From: Kitasatospora sp. SUK 42
GTDB lineage: Bacteria; Actinomycetota; Actinomycetes; Streptomycetales; Streptomycetaceae
Assembly (NCBI RefSeq): GCF_015776785.2
Contig: NZ_LFMD02000002.1
Span: forward strand, 1,052,838-1,116,837
Direction: 5' to 3'
Length of the DNA stretch: 64,000 nt
The translations under genes and the position numbers were made by a program. Each line of letters opens with the position of its first letter. Position 1 is the stretch's first letter. Positions 17,401 to 25,137 of the stretch are shown here, piece by piece. The notes beneath the pieces are model-generated. The model was not told where the DNA came from. It saw only the letters and a program-made list of their open reading frames with translations, and did no database searches.

Positions 17401-17765
17401 GCCATGACCTCGGTCTTGCGCGGACGGCCACGGGGACGCTTGCGGGCCACGACGACGCCCTGGACGAAGAGCTCGCCGCCCCAGACGCCCCACGGCTCGC
17501 GCCGCTCCAGGGCGCCGGTGAGGCAGGCCTCCTTCACCGGGCAGGTGCCGCAGAGGGACTTGGCGTACTCGACGTCGGCGGGCGTCTCGGCGAAGAACAC
17601 CTCGGGGTCGAAGGCGCGGCAGGGGATGGGGAGACCGAGCGCCTCGGCCTGCTCGATCGAGCTGAGCTGCATGGAAGGAACCTCCGGGGGGTCGGCCTGG
17701 TCGGCCTTGGTGATCTGGCTTGTCTGCGGTACGGACGGGATGGGCGGCGTGATGACCGTGGACAC
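17397..17765 (-). CDS. wblC: WblC/WhiB7 antibiotic-resistance regulator
   Basis: 122 aa from the GTG at 17765, with GAGGAAG 9 nt upstream. The four cluster-binding cysteines are C49, C72, C75 and C81 (CGTCPVKEAC). GVWGG at 93-97 is the sigma-A-binding turn, and RPRGRPRK (110-117) is the AT-hook that marks the WhiB7/WblC subclass. The Fe-S protein binds the principal sigma factor and activates promoters with an A/T-rich block next to the -35, including its own. Targets are ribosome-protection, efflux and rRNA-methylation genes. Expression here is predicted to be controlled by the leader at 17766-18575. Confidence 0.96.
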   Translation of the reverse strand: MSTVITPPIPSVPQTSQITKADQADPPEVPSMQLSSIEQAEALGLPIPCRAFDPEVFFAETPADVEYAKSLCGTCPVKEACLTGALERREPWGVWGGELFVQGVVVARKRPRGRPRKTEVMA

Positions 17766-17862
17766 TGTGTGCGTCTTCCTCGTCTTCTCAGTGGTTCCGG
17801 CCCAGGGGACTGGTGGTGCTGGGCCGGAGGCCCCGGAGGGCCTGGGTGGTCTTGCGTACCGG

Positions 17863-17910
17863 ACAAAACAGAAGGGCCGCGGATCCCGGTGTGACGGGTT
17901 CCGCGGCCCT
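17863..17910 (-). terminator. Attenuator terminator in the wblC leader
   Basis: Read on the minus strand: an 11-bp perfect stem (AGGGCCGCGGA and its complement), one A/A mismatch, four more G/C pairs, a 6-nt loop, then TTCTGTTTTG. It lies 24 nt after the stop of the leader ORF and ~98 nt before the wblC start codon, where it would abort transcription before wblC. Confidence 0.9.
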
Positions 17911-17933
17911 GGAGGTGCCGACCTGAGGCTGGC

Positions 17934-18392
17934 TCAGGTTCGTTCTCTCCAGGGTTCAGGGCCGCGGAAGGCCCGCATCCGGATGGCCTTGGCGCCGATA
18001 AAGGCGGCCATGGCCTGCTCGATCTGCTGCTCGTTCTGCTTCTGGGCGTTTCCGGCACCGATGACCTGCGCATAGCCGCCATGGATGGCGGCGGCTACTG
18101 CCGCCTTCGGTGCCTGGATCGGTCGCTCATTGCGCTCGGGGCGCGACGTGCCGACCGACGCCCAGTCACGGGACAGACCGGTCTCGACGACGGTGCCTTC
18201 GACACTCCTGCCGCCCGTGAGGCAGAGATCAGTGTGTCCAAGACCACTGACAACGGAGGCGACGGAGACACCGGTGGTGTCGAGACCCAGACCGGTTCCA
18301 CCGAACTCGGCGAGCGCCCGCAGGCGGGCGGCACGCAGGGAGGCGTCAGCAACGGTCTGGCCAGTCATTTTGGTGATCATGATGTTTCCCAT
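17934..18392 (-). CDS. Long leader ORF (uORF) of wblC
   Basis: 152 codons, ATG at 18392 preceded by GAGGAGG and GAAGGA. Codon choice is less G/C-biased than the neighbours and no protein domain is recognisable. whiB7/wblC leaders are known to carry an upstream ORF whose translation controls an intrinsic terminator; this ORF occupies that position. Its last codons contain the segment complementary to the terminator (17957-17969), and its stop is at 17934-17936. Stalled translation upstream would leave that segment free to pair. Whether the peptide has its own function is unknown; the length is large for a regulatory uORF. Confidence 0.75.
   Translation of the reverse strand: MGNIMITKMTGQTVADASLRAARLRALAEFGGTGLGLDTTGVSVASVVSGLGHTDLCLTGGRSVEGTVVETGLSRDWASVGTSRPERNERPIQAPKAAVAAAIHGGYAQVIGAGNAQKQNEQQIEQAMAAFIGAKAIRMRAFRGPEPWRERT
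17957..17969 (-). promoter_or_regulatory. Antiterminator arm of the wblC attenuator
   Basis: On the minus strand this reads TTCCGCGGCCCTG, the exact complement of CAGGGCCGCGGAA, which is the 5' arm of the terminator stem (17899-17911). The 13-bp alternative pairing excludes the terminator. It sits inside the leader ORF, 21-33 nt before its stop codon. Confidence 0.85.
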
Positions 18393-18535
18393 TTCCTTCG
18401 CCTCCTCTCGGCGTCTCGCGGAGCCTGGTTCCCCTGGCTCCGAATGTTCGGATGTCTGTCTCGGTGATGCTGTGGGGTTAGGGGAATCGGCACAGGTTTC
18501 ACCCCGTGCGACCGCGTCCCCTTGACCGCTCCGGC

Positions 18536-18575
18536 AGGCTATTGCGCTCCCGGTACGCGGCGCAAACTATTTTTC
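18536..18575 (-). promoter_or_regulatory. Candidate autoregulated wblC promoter
   Basis: On the minus strand: GAAAAATAG, then -35 TTGCGC (18560-18565), an 18-nt spacer and -10 TAGCCT (18536-18541). An A-rich block touching the -35 is the known recognition feature of WhiB7/WblC-activated promoters. It would give a leader of ~760 nt before the wblC start. Coordinates are by eye. Confidence 0.6.
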
Positions 18576-18651
18576 ACGCGAGTTCTGCGGCGCGTTACAC
18601 GACGGGCTCCGAAGTCCCCCGAGCAGTCCCCTGGACCGCGCCCGTGCCGGC

Positions 18652-20913
18652 TCAGGCCGGATCGACCGAACCGCCGTCCTCGACGACGTCCGGATCCTCC
18701 TCGGGCTCCTCCCCCGCACACAACGAGAGCACGGCGGCCCCGTACTTGTCCAGCTTCATGGCGCCGACCCCCGAGATCAGGGCCAGTTCCTGGCGGCTGG
18801 AGGGCACGTCCTCGGCGATCGCCATCAGCGTCGCGTCGGTGAACACCACGTAGGCCGGCGCGCCCTGCTTCCTGGCCTGCCGGGCCCGCCACTCGCGCAG
18901 CCGCTCGTACAGCCCCTCGTCCATCGTGGACGGGCAGTCCTCGCAGCGGCGCAGCTTGCGTTCGACGGCCTCGGTGAGCGCCTTGCCGCAGACCCGGCAC
19001 TTGACCGGGCCGCGGGCCCGCCGGGCGGCGGAGCGCTCGCCGGGCTCGACGCTCCCCCGGCCGCTCCTCGCGCCGGTGCGTGCGCCCGGTGCGCTGGAGC
19101 CGGGGCGCAGTCCGTCCAGGAAGCGGCTGGGCTTGCGGCTGGCGCGGCCGCCCGGGGAGCGGGAGAGCGCCCAGGAGAGGCTGAGGTGCTTGCGGGCGCG
19201 GGTGACGCCGACGTAGAGGAGGCGGCGTTCCTCCTCGACCTGTTCGTCGGTCTTGGCGTAGATGATCGGCAGGGTGCCCTCGGTGAGGCCGACGAGGAAG
19301 ACGGCGTCCCATTCGAGGCCCTTGGCGGCGTGCAGGGAGGCGAGGGTGACGCCTTCGACGGCGGGGGCGTGCTGGGCGGCGGCACGGGCGTCGAGTTCGG
19401 CGACGTAGGCGGCGAGGTCGGCGCTCTGCCCGGCGGCGGTGCGGGTGCGCTCGAACTCCTCGGCGAGGCGGACGAGGGCGGCGAGGGACTCCCAGCGGTC
19501 GCGGACGGCGCCGGAGCCGGCGGGCGGTTCGGGGGTGAAGCCGCGGCTGGCGAGGACGGCGCGGACCTGGCCGGCGAGGTCGGGGGCGCCGGCGGTGAGC
19601 GGGTCGTCGGCGGCGCGGGCGGCGCCGCGCAGCAGGACGCCGGCGTCGCGGACCTCGGGGCGTTCGAAGAACCGTTCGGCGCCCTTGAGCTGGTAGGGGA
19701 TGTCGAGGTCGGCGAGGGCCTGCTCGTAGACCTCGGACTGGCCGTTGGTGCGGAAGAGGACGGCGATCTCGCTGGCGCGCACCCCGGCGGCGAGGAGGTC
19801 CTTGATCCGGCGGGCGGTGGTCTCGGCCTCGGTGGGTTCGTCGTCGTACTCGGTGTAGACGGGTTCGGGGCCGTTCTCGCGCTGGGAGACGAGTTCGAGG
19901 CGGTGCCGGGCGGCCTCGCCGCGGGCCTGGGCGAGCAGTCCGTTGGCGAGGTGGACGACCTGGGGGGTGGAGCGGTAGTCGCGGACGAGTTTGACGACGG
20001 TGGCCTCGGGGTGGCGGCCGCGGAAGTTCAGCAGGTAGTCGGGGGTGGCTCCGGTGAAGGAGTAGATGGTCTGGCTGGCGTCGCCGACGACGCACAGGCT
20101 GGCGCCGCCGCCGGGGCCGGTCCACTGGTCGAGCAGCCGCTGCTGGAGCGGGGAGACGTCCTGGTACTCGTCGACGGTGAAGTGCCGGTACTGGGTGCGG
20201 ACCTGCTCGGCGATGTCGGGGCGGTCCTCCAGGATGGCGGCGGTGAGCAGCAGGACGTCCTCGAAGTCGATGGAGCCGCGGCGGCTCTTGGCCTCCTCGT
20301 AGACGCGGTAGACCTGGGCGGTCTCGGCGGGGTCGCGGGGGGCTTCGCGGCCGGACTTGGCGACGGCGGCGGGGTAGTCCTCGGGGGCGGTCTGGGTGAC
20401 CTTGGCCCATTCGATCTCGGCGGTGAGGTCGCGCAGTTCGGTGCGCTGGACGCGCAGGCCGCAGCGGCCGGCGGCTTCGGCGACGAGCTGGACCTTGCGT
20501 TCGAGGAGCTGGGGCACGGGGCCGCCGACGGCGCGGGGCCAGAAGTACTGGAGCTGGCGCAGGGCGGCGGCGTGGAAGGTGCGGGCCTGGACGCCTTCGG
20601 CGCCGAGCTGGCGCAGCCGGCCGCGCATCTCGCCGGCGGCGCGGGCGGTGAAGGTGACGGCGAGGACCTGCTGGGGCTGGTAGACGCCGCTGCGCACGCC
20701 GTAGGCGATGCGGTGGGTGATGGCGCGGGTCTTGCCGGTGCCGGCGCCGGCCAGGACGCAGACGGGCCCGTGCAGGGCGGTGGCGACGGCGCGCTGTTCG
20801 GGGTCGAGCCCGGCGAGCACGGCGTCGGGGCCCGTGGCGGCGCCGGGGTCGGCCCAGGGGGAGCCGCCGTGGGGGCCGTCGTACGGGCTGCCGCTCAAGA
20901 GGTCTTCCTGCAT
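18652..20913 (-). CDS. uvrD2: UvrD2-type DNA helicase with HRDC domain
   Basis: 753 aa from the ATG at 20913, with GAGAGGA 8 nt upstream; an ATG three codons earlier is possible. Superfamily 1A 3'-5' helicase: Walker A AGAGTGKTR, motif II VDEYQDVSP, motif III GDASQTIYSF, motif V TLASLHAAKGLEWD, motif VI VGVTRARKHL. The C-terminal part carries a four-Cys zinc element (CRVCGKAL...CEDCPST) and an HRDC domain (last ~75 residues), the layout of actinobacterial UvrD2. Acts in DNA repair; the mycobacterial enzyme is essential. A DnaA-box-like TTGTCCACA lies at 20955-20963 in its promoter region. Confidence 0.94.
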   Translation of the reverse strand: MQEDLLSGSPYDGPHGGSPWADPGAATGPDAVLAGLDPEQRAVATALHGPVCVLAGAGTGKTRAITHRIAYGVRSGVYQPQQVLAVTFTARAAGEMRGRLRQLGAEGVQARTFHAAALRQLQYFWPRAVGGPVPQLLERKVQLVAEAAGRCGLRVQRTELRDLTAEIEWAKVTQTAPEDYPAAVAKSGREAPRDPAETAQVYRVYEEAKSRRGSIDFEDVLLLTAAILEDRPDIAEQVRTQYRHFTVDEYQDVSPLQQRLLDQWTGPGGGASLCVVGDASQTIYSFTGATPDYLLNFRGRHPEATVVKLVRDYRSTPQVVHLANGLLAQARGEAARHRLELVSQRENGPEPVYTEYDDEPTEAETTARRIKDLLAAGVRASEIAVLFRTNGQSEVYEQALADLDIPYQLKGAERFFERPEVRDAGVLLRGAARAADDPLTAGAPDLAGQVRAVLASRGFTPEPPAGSGAVRDRWESLAALVRLAEEFERTRTAAGQSADLAAYVAELDARAAAQHAPAVEGVTLASLHAAKGLEWDAVFLVGLTEGTLPIIYAKTDEQVEEERRLLYVGVTRARKHLSLSWALSRSPGGRASRKPSRFLDGLRPGSSAPGARTGARSGRGSVEPGERSAARRARGPVKCRVCGKALTEAVERKLRRCEDCPSTMDEGLYERLREWRARQARKQGAPAYVVFTDATLMAIAEDVPSSRQELALISGVGAMKLDKYGAAVLSLCAGEEPEEDPDVVEDGGSVDPA

Positions 20914-20954
20914 GCGTTCCATCCTCTCAGCCCGGTGGGACAGCGGGGGGCGGG

Positions 20955-20963
20955 TTGTCCACA
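20955..20963 (+). promoter_or_regulatory. Single Streptomyces-type DnaA box
   Basis: TTGTCCACA, the preferred Streptomyces DnaA 9-mer, between uvrD2 (-) and the mycoredoxin gene (+). A single isolated box occurs by chance fairly often in this base composition. Confidence 0.4.
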
Positions 20964-21086
20964 GGCCCGGTGCGATCGCAGGATGATCACTTCTGTCCTC
21001 CCTCATACGGAGGCCCGGAATGCGCGCCGCCCGGCGGACGTTGCGTTCGGAGACCGCAAGACCCCTCTTTCGAAGGAGCCCCCTCG

Positions 21087-21344
21087 ATGTCCGGCACCGT
21101 GACGATGTACAGCACGACCTGGTGTGGGTACTGCAGCCGGCTCAAGAGCCAGCTGAACCGCGAAGGCATCGGCTACACCGAGATCAACATCGAGGAGGAC
21201 CCGGCGTCGGCGGCGTTCGTGGAGTCGGTGAACAACGGCAACCAGGTGGTGCCGACGGTGCTGGTGACGCCGGCGGGCGGCGGCGAGCAGGTCGTGATGA
21301 CCAACCCGAGCCTGATGCAGGTCAAGAAGGCCCTGGCGGCCTGA
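21087..21344 (+). CDS. Mycoredoxin (glutaredoxin-like, mycothiol-dependent)
   Basis: 85 aa, ATG at 21087 with GAAGGAG 7 nt upstream. Thioredoxin-fold protein with CGYC active site (C13, C16) and a cis-Pro in VVPTV, as in Mrx1. It reduces protein-mycothiol mixed disulfides using mycothiol and mycothiol disulfide reductase in the cytoplasm. Divergent from uvrD2, an arrangement conserved in mycobacteria (Rv3198c-Rv3198A). Confidence 0.93.
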   Translation: MSGTVTMYSTTWCGYCSRLKSQLNREGIGYTEINIEEDPASAAFVESVNNGNQVVPTVLVTPAGGGEQVVMTNPSLMQVKKALAA

Positions 21345-21388
21345 TCCGGCCGGGCCCGTCCGGGTCGGCCCGCCGCACGACGGCGCAC

Positions 21389-21480
21389 CGGCCCGGGCGG
21401 TCGGCGGGCATCGTTCCGCCTCGGCCCGGGCGGTCGGCGGACGTCACGGCACGTCGGCGGACGTCACGGCGCGTCGGCCC
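21389..21480. repeat. GTCGGCGG-rich direct repeats at the end of the GntR gene
   Basis: A 19-bp motif (CGGCCCGGGCGGTCGGCGG) occurs twice and a 20-bp unit containing GTCGGCGGACGTCACGGC is tandemly repeated at 21431-21450 and 21451-21470. The array covers the gap between mycoredoxin and the GntR gene and includes the latter's last codon. Confidence 0.65.
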
Positions 21481-22303
21481 GGGCGGGGTCGACGGGGGTG
21501 GCCGGCGCGGGCAGGCTGGCGCGCGCGCCGAGGTCGCCGATGCCGTAGACGAGTCGGCTGCGGTCGGCGGAGTAGCGGGTCTCGATGACCCGGACGGGCC
21601 CGCGCCGGTCGTAGGTGACGCGGGTCTGCACCATGAGCGGGACGCCGGGGCCGCCCTGGAACCACTGGGCCTCCTCGGGGCCGGGCATCCGGGCGACCAG
21701 GTGGTCGACGGCGCCGACCTCGGTGCGGCCGAGCGCGGCGAGCACGGCCTCGTCGCCGCCCTCGACCGGGTCGGGTTCCATCAGCGGGGTGCCGGCGGCG
21801 AGTCCGGCCCGGTAGTGGCTCTCCTCGATGGAGTAGGGCTCGCGGTCGAGCAGGCGCAGCTGCCGGCGCACCACGATGGCCTCGCCGGGGCGCAGTCCGA
21901 GCCGTTCGGCGATGTCGACGCGGGCCCGGACGATCATCATCTCGAAGTCGGTGCTGAGTTCGCGCCCGGCTTCGGCGGCTTCGCCGTGGTAGACGGCGGA
22001 GGGCGCGGCGAGGCAGTCGCGCGGCGCGGGGGCGAGGGTGGGCCCGTAGGCGCGGTGGTCCAGTACGGGGTGTTCGCGCAGGTACGTGCCCTTGCCCTGG
22101 AGGCGGACCAGGCGGCCTTCGTTGACCAGGACGTCGACGGCGAGCCGGACGGTGTTGCGGGCGACTCCGTACTGGCGTTCCAGTTCGCTCTCGACCGGCA
22201 GGGCGGCGTCGGCGGTGAACTCGCCTTCGGCGATCCGGCGGCGCAGGTCGGCGGCGAGGCGCTGGTATTTGGGCGATTGGGCGGTGCCCCGGGGGATTGT
22301 CAC
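21464..22303 (-). CDS. GntR/HutC-family (UTRA) transcriptional regulator
   Basis: 279 aa. N-terminal winged helix-turn-helix (~10-80; SPKYQRLAADLRRRI, LPVESELERQYGVARNTVRLA, GKGTYLRE) and a C-terminal UTRA ligand-binding domain (~100-250; IVVRRQLRLLDREPYSIEESHY). HutC-type regulators sense small molecules such as amino-sugar phosphates or histidine catabolites. The target genes are not evident; the flanking nudC and mycoredoxin genes are not typical partners. Confidence 0.88.
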   Translation of the reverse strand: MTIPRGTAQSPKYQRLAADLRRRIAEGEFTADAALPVESELERQYGVARNTVRLAVDVLVNEGRLVRLQGKGTYLREHPVLDHRAYGPTLAPAPRDCLAAPSAVYHGEAAEAGRELSTDFEMMIVRARVDIAERLGLRPGEAIVVRRQLRLLDREPYSIEESHYRAGLAAGTPLMEPDPVEGGDEAVLAALGRTEVGAVDHLVARMPGPEEAQWFQGGPGVPLMVQTRVTYDRRGPVRVIETRYSADRSRLVYGIGDLGARASLPAPATPVDPARADAP

Positions 22304-22470
22304 CCGAGTGAATGTAGCGAGCGCGGTGACGGGGTTTCAGCCGTTTCCGGCAATGTCGTCCGGGCGGGTTGACGGTGGGGGTCTGGGGGTGCCCGGCGGT
22401 AGCAGAACTGGCCCGTCCGATCACGAACATCCGGTTGTGACGGATTCCGGCAGGGGTGGAAAAGAAATAC

Positions 22471-22500
22471 GGGGGCGTGCGACAAAAGCCGCACGCCCCC
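22471..22500 (-). terminator. Intrinsic terminator of nudC
   Basis: 11-bp perfect stem GGGGGCGTGCG with its complement around an 8-nt loop. On the minus strand it is followed by GTATTTCTTTTCC, a good U-tract, 82 nt past the nudC stop. Confidence 0.9.
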
Positions 22501-22581
22501 ACTCCCACGAGTACTCACGAGTACTCACCAGAGCTCACGGGCATTCAGGAGAACGCAGGAGCCCCAGAAATTCGTACAGGA

Positions 22582-23517
22582 TTACCAGCGCGCCGCCGAG
22601 GGCAGCGGCTCGCCGTACCAGAGTTCGACCAGGTGGCGTGCGATCGAGATGCCGGAGGGCGGCAGGATCTCGCCCGCCTCCATCCCGGCCCGCAGCTCCT
22701 CCCTGGAGAACCAGCGCGCCTCCGCCAGCTCCTCGCCGTCGACGGTGATCTCGGTGCCGCCGGGCAGCGCCTTGCCCGCGAAGCCGAGCATCAGGCTGGA
22801 CGGGAACGGCCAGGGCTGGCTGGCGACGTAGCGCACCTCGCCGACCCGCACCCCCGCCTCCTCCTGCACCTCGCGGGCCACCGCCTGCTCGATCGACTCC
22901 CCCGGCTCGACGAAGCCGGCCAGCGTGGACCAGCGGCCCTCGGGCCACAGCGCCTGGCGGCCGAGCAGGCAGCGGTCCTGCTCGTCGGTGATCACCATGA
23001 TCACCGCCGGGTCGGTGCGCGGGTAGTGCTCGGCCGCGCAGGAGGTGCAGCGCCGCACGTGCCCGGCGCCGGCCTTCTCGGTCGGGTGGCCGCAGCGCGA
23101 GCAGAAGCTGTGCAGCCGGTGCCAGTGCTCCAGGGCGACGGCGTGCACCAGCAGCCCCGCGTCCCGGTCGGACAGCAGCGCGCCGACCTCGCGCAGCCCG
23201 GCCGGGCGGGCGTCGCCGTCCAGCCGCCCCGGCAGGCTCTCGCCGGCCAGCGCGAAGTAGGAGACGCCGTCCTCGTCGGTGCCGAGGAAGTACCGGTCCC
23301 CGGTCTGCGGCGCCTCGAAGGAGGGCATCAGCACCAGTTCGGTGCCCTGCGCGGTGTCGACCACGAAGACCTCGCCGCCGGCGATCGGCAGCACCCTGGT
23401 GGAGGGGTGGCTCCAGGCGGCGGCCAGCCACGGCTCGTCGAACCGGTGCTCGGCCGCCCGGTCCACTCCGGCCCTGGCCAGGGCGAGCGGGCGATCGGTC
23501 TCAGGCACGGTGCTCAC
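22582..23517 (-). CDS. nudC: NAD(H) pyrophosphatase NudC
   Basis: 311 aa. A zinc ribbon (CSRCGH...CTSCAAEHYPR, ~137-163) precedes a NUDIX box (GFVEPGESIEQAVAREVQEE). The NudC-specific SQPWPFPSSLM follows ~17 residues later. It hydrolyses NADH to NMNH and AMP and, in characterised homologues, removes NAD caps from RNA 5' ends. Conserved next to mycoredoxin and uvrD2 in actinobacteria (Rv3199c). Here the GntR gene is inserted between. Confidence 0.94.
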   Translation of the reverse strand: MSTVPETDRPLALARAGVDRAAEHRFDEPWLAAAWSHPSTRVLPIAGGEVFVVDTAQGTELVLMPSFEAPQTGDRYFLGTDEDGVSYFALAGESLPGRLDGDARPAGLREVGALLSDRDAGLLVHAVALEHWHRLHSFCSRCGHPTEKAGAGHVRRCTSCAAEHYPRTDPAVIMVITDEQDRCLLGRQALWPEGRWSTLAGFVEPGESIEQAVAREVQEEAGVRVGEVRYVASQPWPFPSSLMLGFAGKALPGGTEITVDGEELAEARWFSREELRAGMEAGEILPPSGISIARHLVELWYGEPLPSAARW

Positions 23518-23596
23518 TTCGTTCCATCCCCACGTGGTGAATCAGGTGAATCATCCGGATGAGTGATCTGACGGCCATGGCGCGCGAAGGACGCGG

Positions 23597-25000
23597 TCAC
23601 GCGCCGGGCCGGAAGTTCTCGGCCAGATCGCCCCAGAGGTAGGCGGCGGTCTCGACGCCCTTGGCCAGCAGGCCCAGCTCGACCTTCTCGTTGACCGAGT
23701 GCCAGCCGTCCGAGGGCACCGAGATGCCGAGGAACAGCACCGGGGCGCCCAGCACGTCCTGGAGGTCGGCGGCGGGGCCGGAGCCGCCCTCGCGGGTGAA
23801 GAGGACCTTCTGCTCGAAGGCCCGGCTCATCGCGCGGACGGTGGACTGGAGCGCCGGGTGGTCCAGCGGGGTCAGGCAGGGCCGGGTGGCCCCCGGGAAG
23901 ACCAGCTCGTACCGGATGCCCTCGGGAACCCGCTCGGCCACCCAGTCCCGCACCGCCTCGCGGACCTTCTCCACCTCCTGCCCGGCGACCAGCCGGAAGG
24001 ACAGCTTGAGGTGCGCCGAGGACGGCACGATGGTCTTGCCGCCGGGGCCCGTGTAGCCGCCCCAGATGCCGTTGACCTCCGCGGTCGGGCGGGCCCAGAC
24101 CCGCTCCAGGGTGGAGTACCCGGCCTCGCCGCGGGTGCCGTACGACTTGGCGACCCGCAGCCACTGCGCCTCGTCGAAGGGCAGCTCGGCGAACAGCTCG
24201 CGCTCGCGCTCGGTCAGCTCCACGACCCCGTCGTAGAAGCCCGGGACCGCCACCCTGCGGTCGGCGTCGTGCAGGGCGGCGGCCAGCTCGGCCGCGACCT
24301 GCGCCGGGTTGGGCACGGCGCCGCCGAAGGAGCCGGAGTGGATGTCGGTGTCCGGCCCGTACAGGTCGAGCTGGGCGTCCGCGAGACCGCGCATGCCGGT
24401 GCAGACGGTGGGCGTGGTCTCGGACCACATGCCGGTGTCGGAGATGACCACCACGTCGGCGGCCAGCCGCCCGGCCTCGCGCCGCACCAGGTCGGCGAAG
24501 TTCGGCGAGCCGGACTCCTCCTCGCCCTCGATCAGCAGCTTGAGGTTGACGGCCGGCGCGGTGCGGCCGGTGGCGTCCAGGTGGGCGCGCACGCCCAGGG
24601 TGTGGAAGAACACCTGGCCCTTGTCGTCGGCGGCGCCGCGCGCGTACAGCCGCTCCCCCACCACGGTCGGGGTGAACGGCTCGGTGTCCCAGCCGTCCTC
24701 CTTGGCCGCGGGCTGCACGTCGTGGTGCCCGTAGACCAGGACGGTCGGCGCGGACGGATCCCCGGAGGGCCACTCGGCGAACACCGCCGGCAGCCCGTCG
24801 GTCTCCCACACCTCGGCCACCGGGAAGCCGGTCTCGCGCAGCTTGGCGGCCAGCCACTCGGCGGAGCGCCGCACGTCACCGGCCCGCTCGGGGTCGGCGG
24901 ACACCGAGGGGATGGCCAGCCACTCGGAGAGGTCCGCGAGGAACGCGGGCTGGTGGCGGTCGATGAAGGAGCGGACGGCGCTGTCCGGGGTTCTCGTCAT
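23597..25000 (-). CDS. M20-family dipeptidase/metallopeptidase
   Basis: 467 aa from the ATG at 25000. Metal ligands and catalytic residues appear in order: YGHHDVQ, RGAADDKGQ, IEGEEESGS, SDTGM and a C-terminal GGSGP/WHSVNEKV region. The intervening dimerisation domain is complete. Cytoplasmic zinc dipeptidase, probably of the PepV/CNDP-like group that splits dipeptides with varied N-terminal residues. No operon partner is obvious; the stop is ~80 nt from the nudC start. Confidence 0.92.
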   Translation of the reverse strand: MTRTPDSAVRSFIDRHQPAFLADLSEWLAIPSVSADPERAGDVRRSAEWLAAKLRETGFPVAEVWETDGLPAVFAEWPSGDPSAPTVLVYGHHDVQPAAKEDGWDTEPFTPTVVGERLYARGAADDKGQVFFHTLGVRAHLDATGRTAPAVNLKLLIEGEEESGSPNFADLVRREAGRLAADVVVISDTGMWSETTPTVCTGMRGLADAQLDLYGPDTDIHSGSFGGAVPNPAQVAAELAAALHDADRRVAVPGFYDGVVELTERERELFAELPFDEAQWLRVAKSYGTRGEAGYSTLERVWARPTAEVNGIWGGYTGPGGKTIVPSSAHLKLSFRLVAGQEVEKVREAVRDWVAERVPEGIRYELVFPGATRPCLTPLDHPALQSTVRAMSRAFEQKVLFTREGGSGPAADLQDVLGAPVLFLGISVPSDGWHSVNEKVELGLLAKGVETAAYLWGDLAENFRPGA

Positions 25001-25076
25001 ACCGACGACTGTAGTTCGCCCGTGCGGGTGCCCGCCCCGGCCGTCCGGCTGCCGGGCCCCGCAGGGGCTGTAACCT

Positions 25077-25118
25077 CCGTCACCCCCGGCCGCGCGCGGA
25101 GGCGGCCGGGGGTGACGG
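25077..25118. terminator. Terminator hairpin downstream of the ABC operon
   Basis: 17-bp perfect stem (CCGTCACCCCCGGCCGC and its complement at 25102-25118) just after the permease stop on the minus strand. No clear U-tract, a common form in this genus. Confidence 0.85.
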
Positions 25119-25137
25119 AAGGCGCGTGCGGAAGGCC

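Noticed and set aside
22506..22530. CACGAGTACT-type repeats, considered as a CRISPR or operator array
   Set aside because: Only two to three short copies with no spacer structure.
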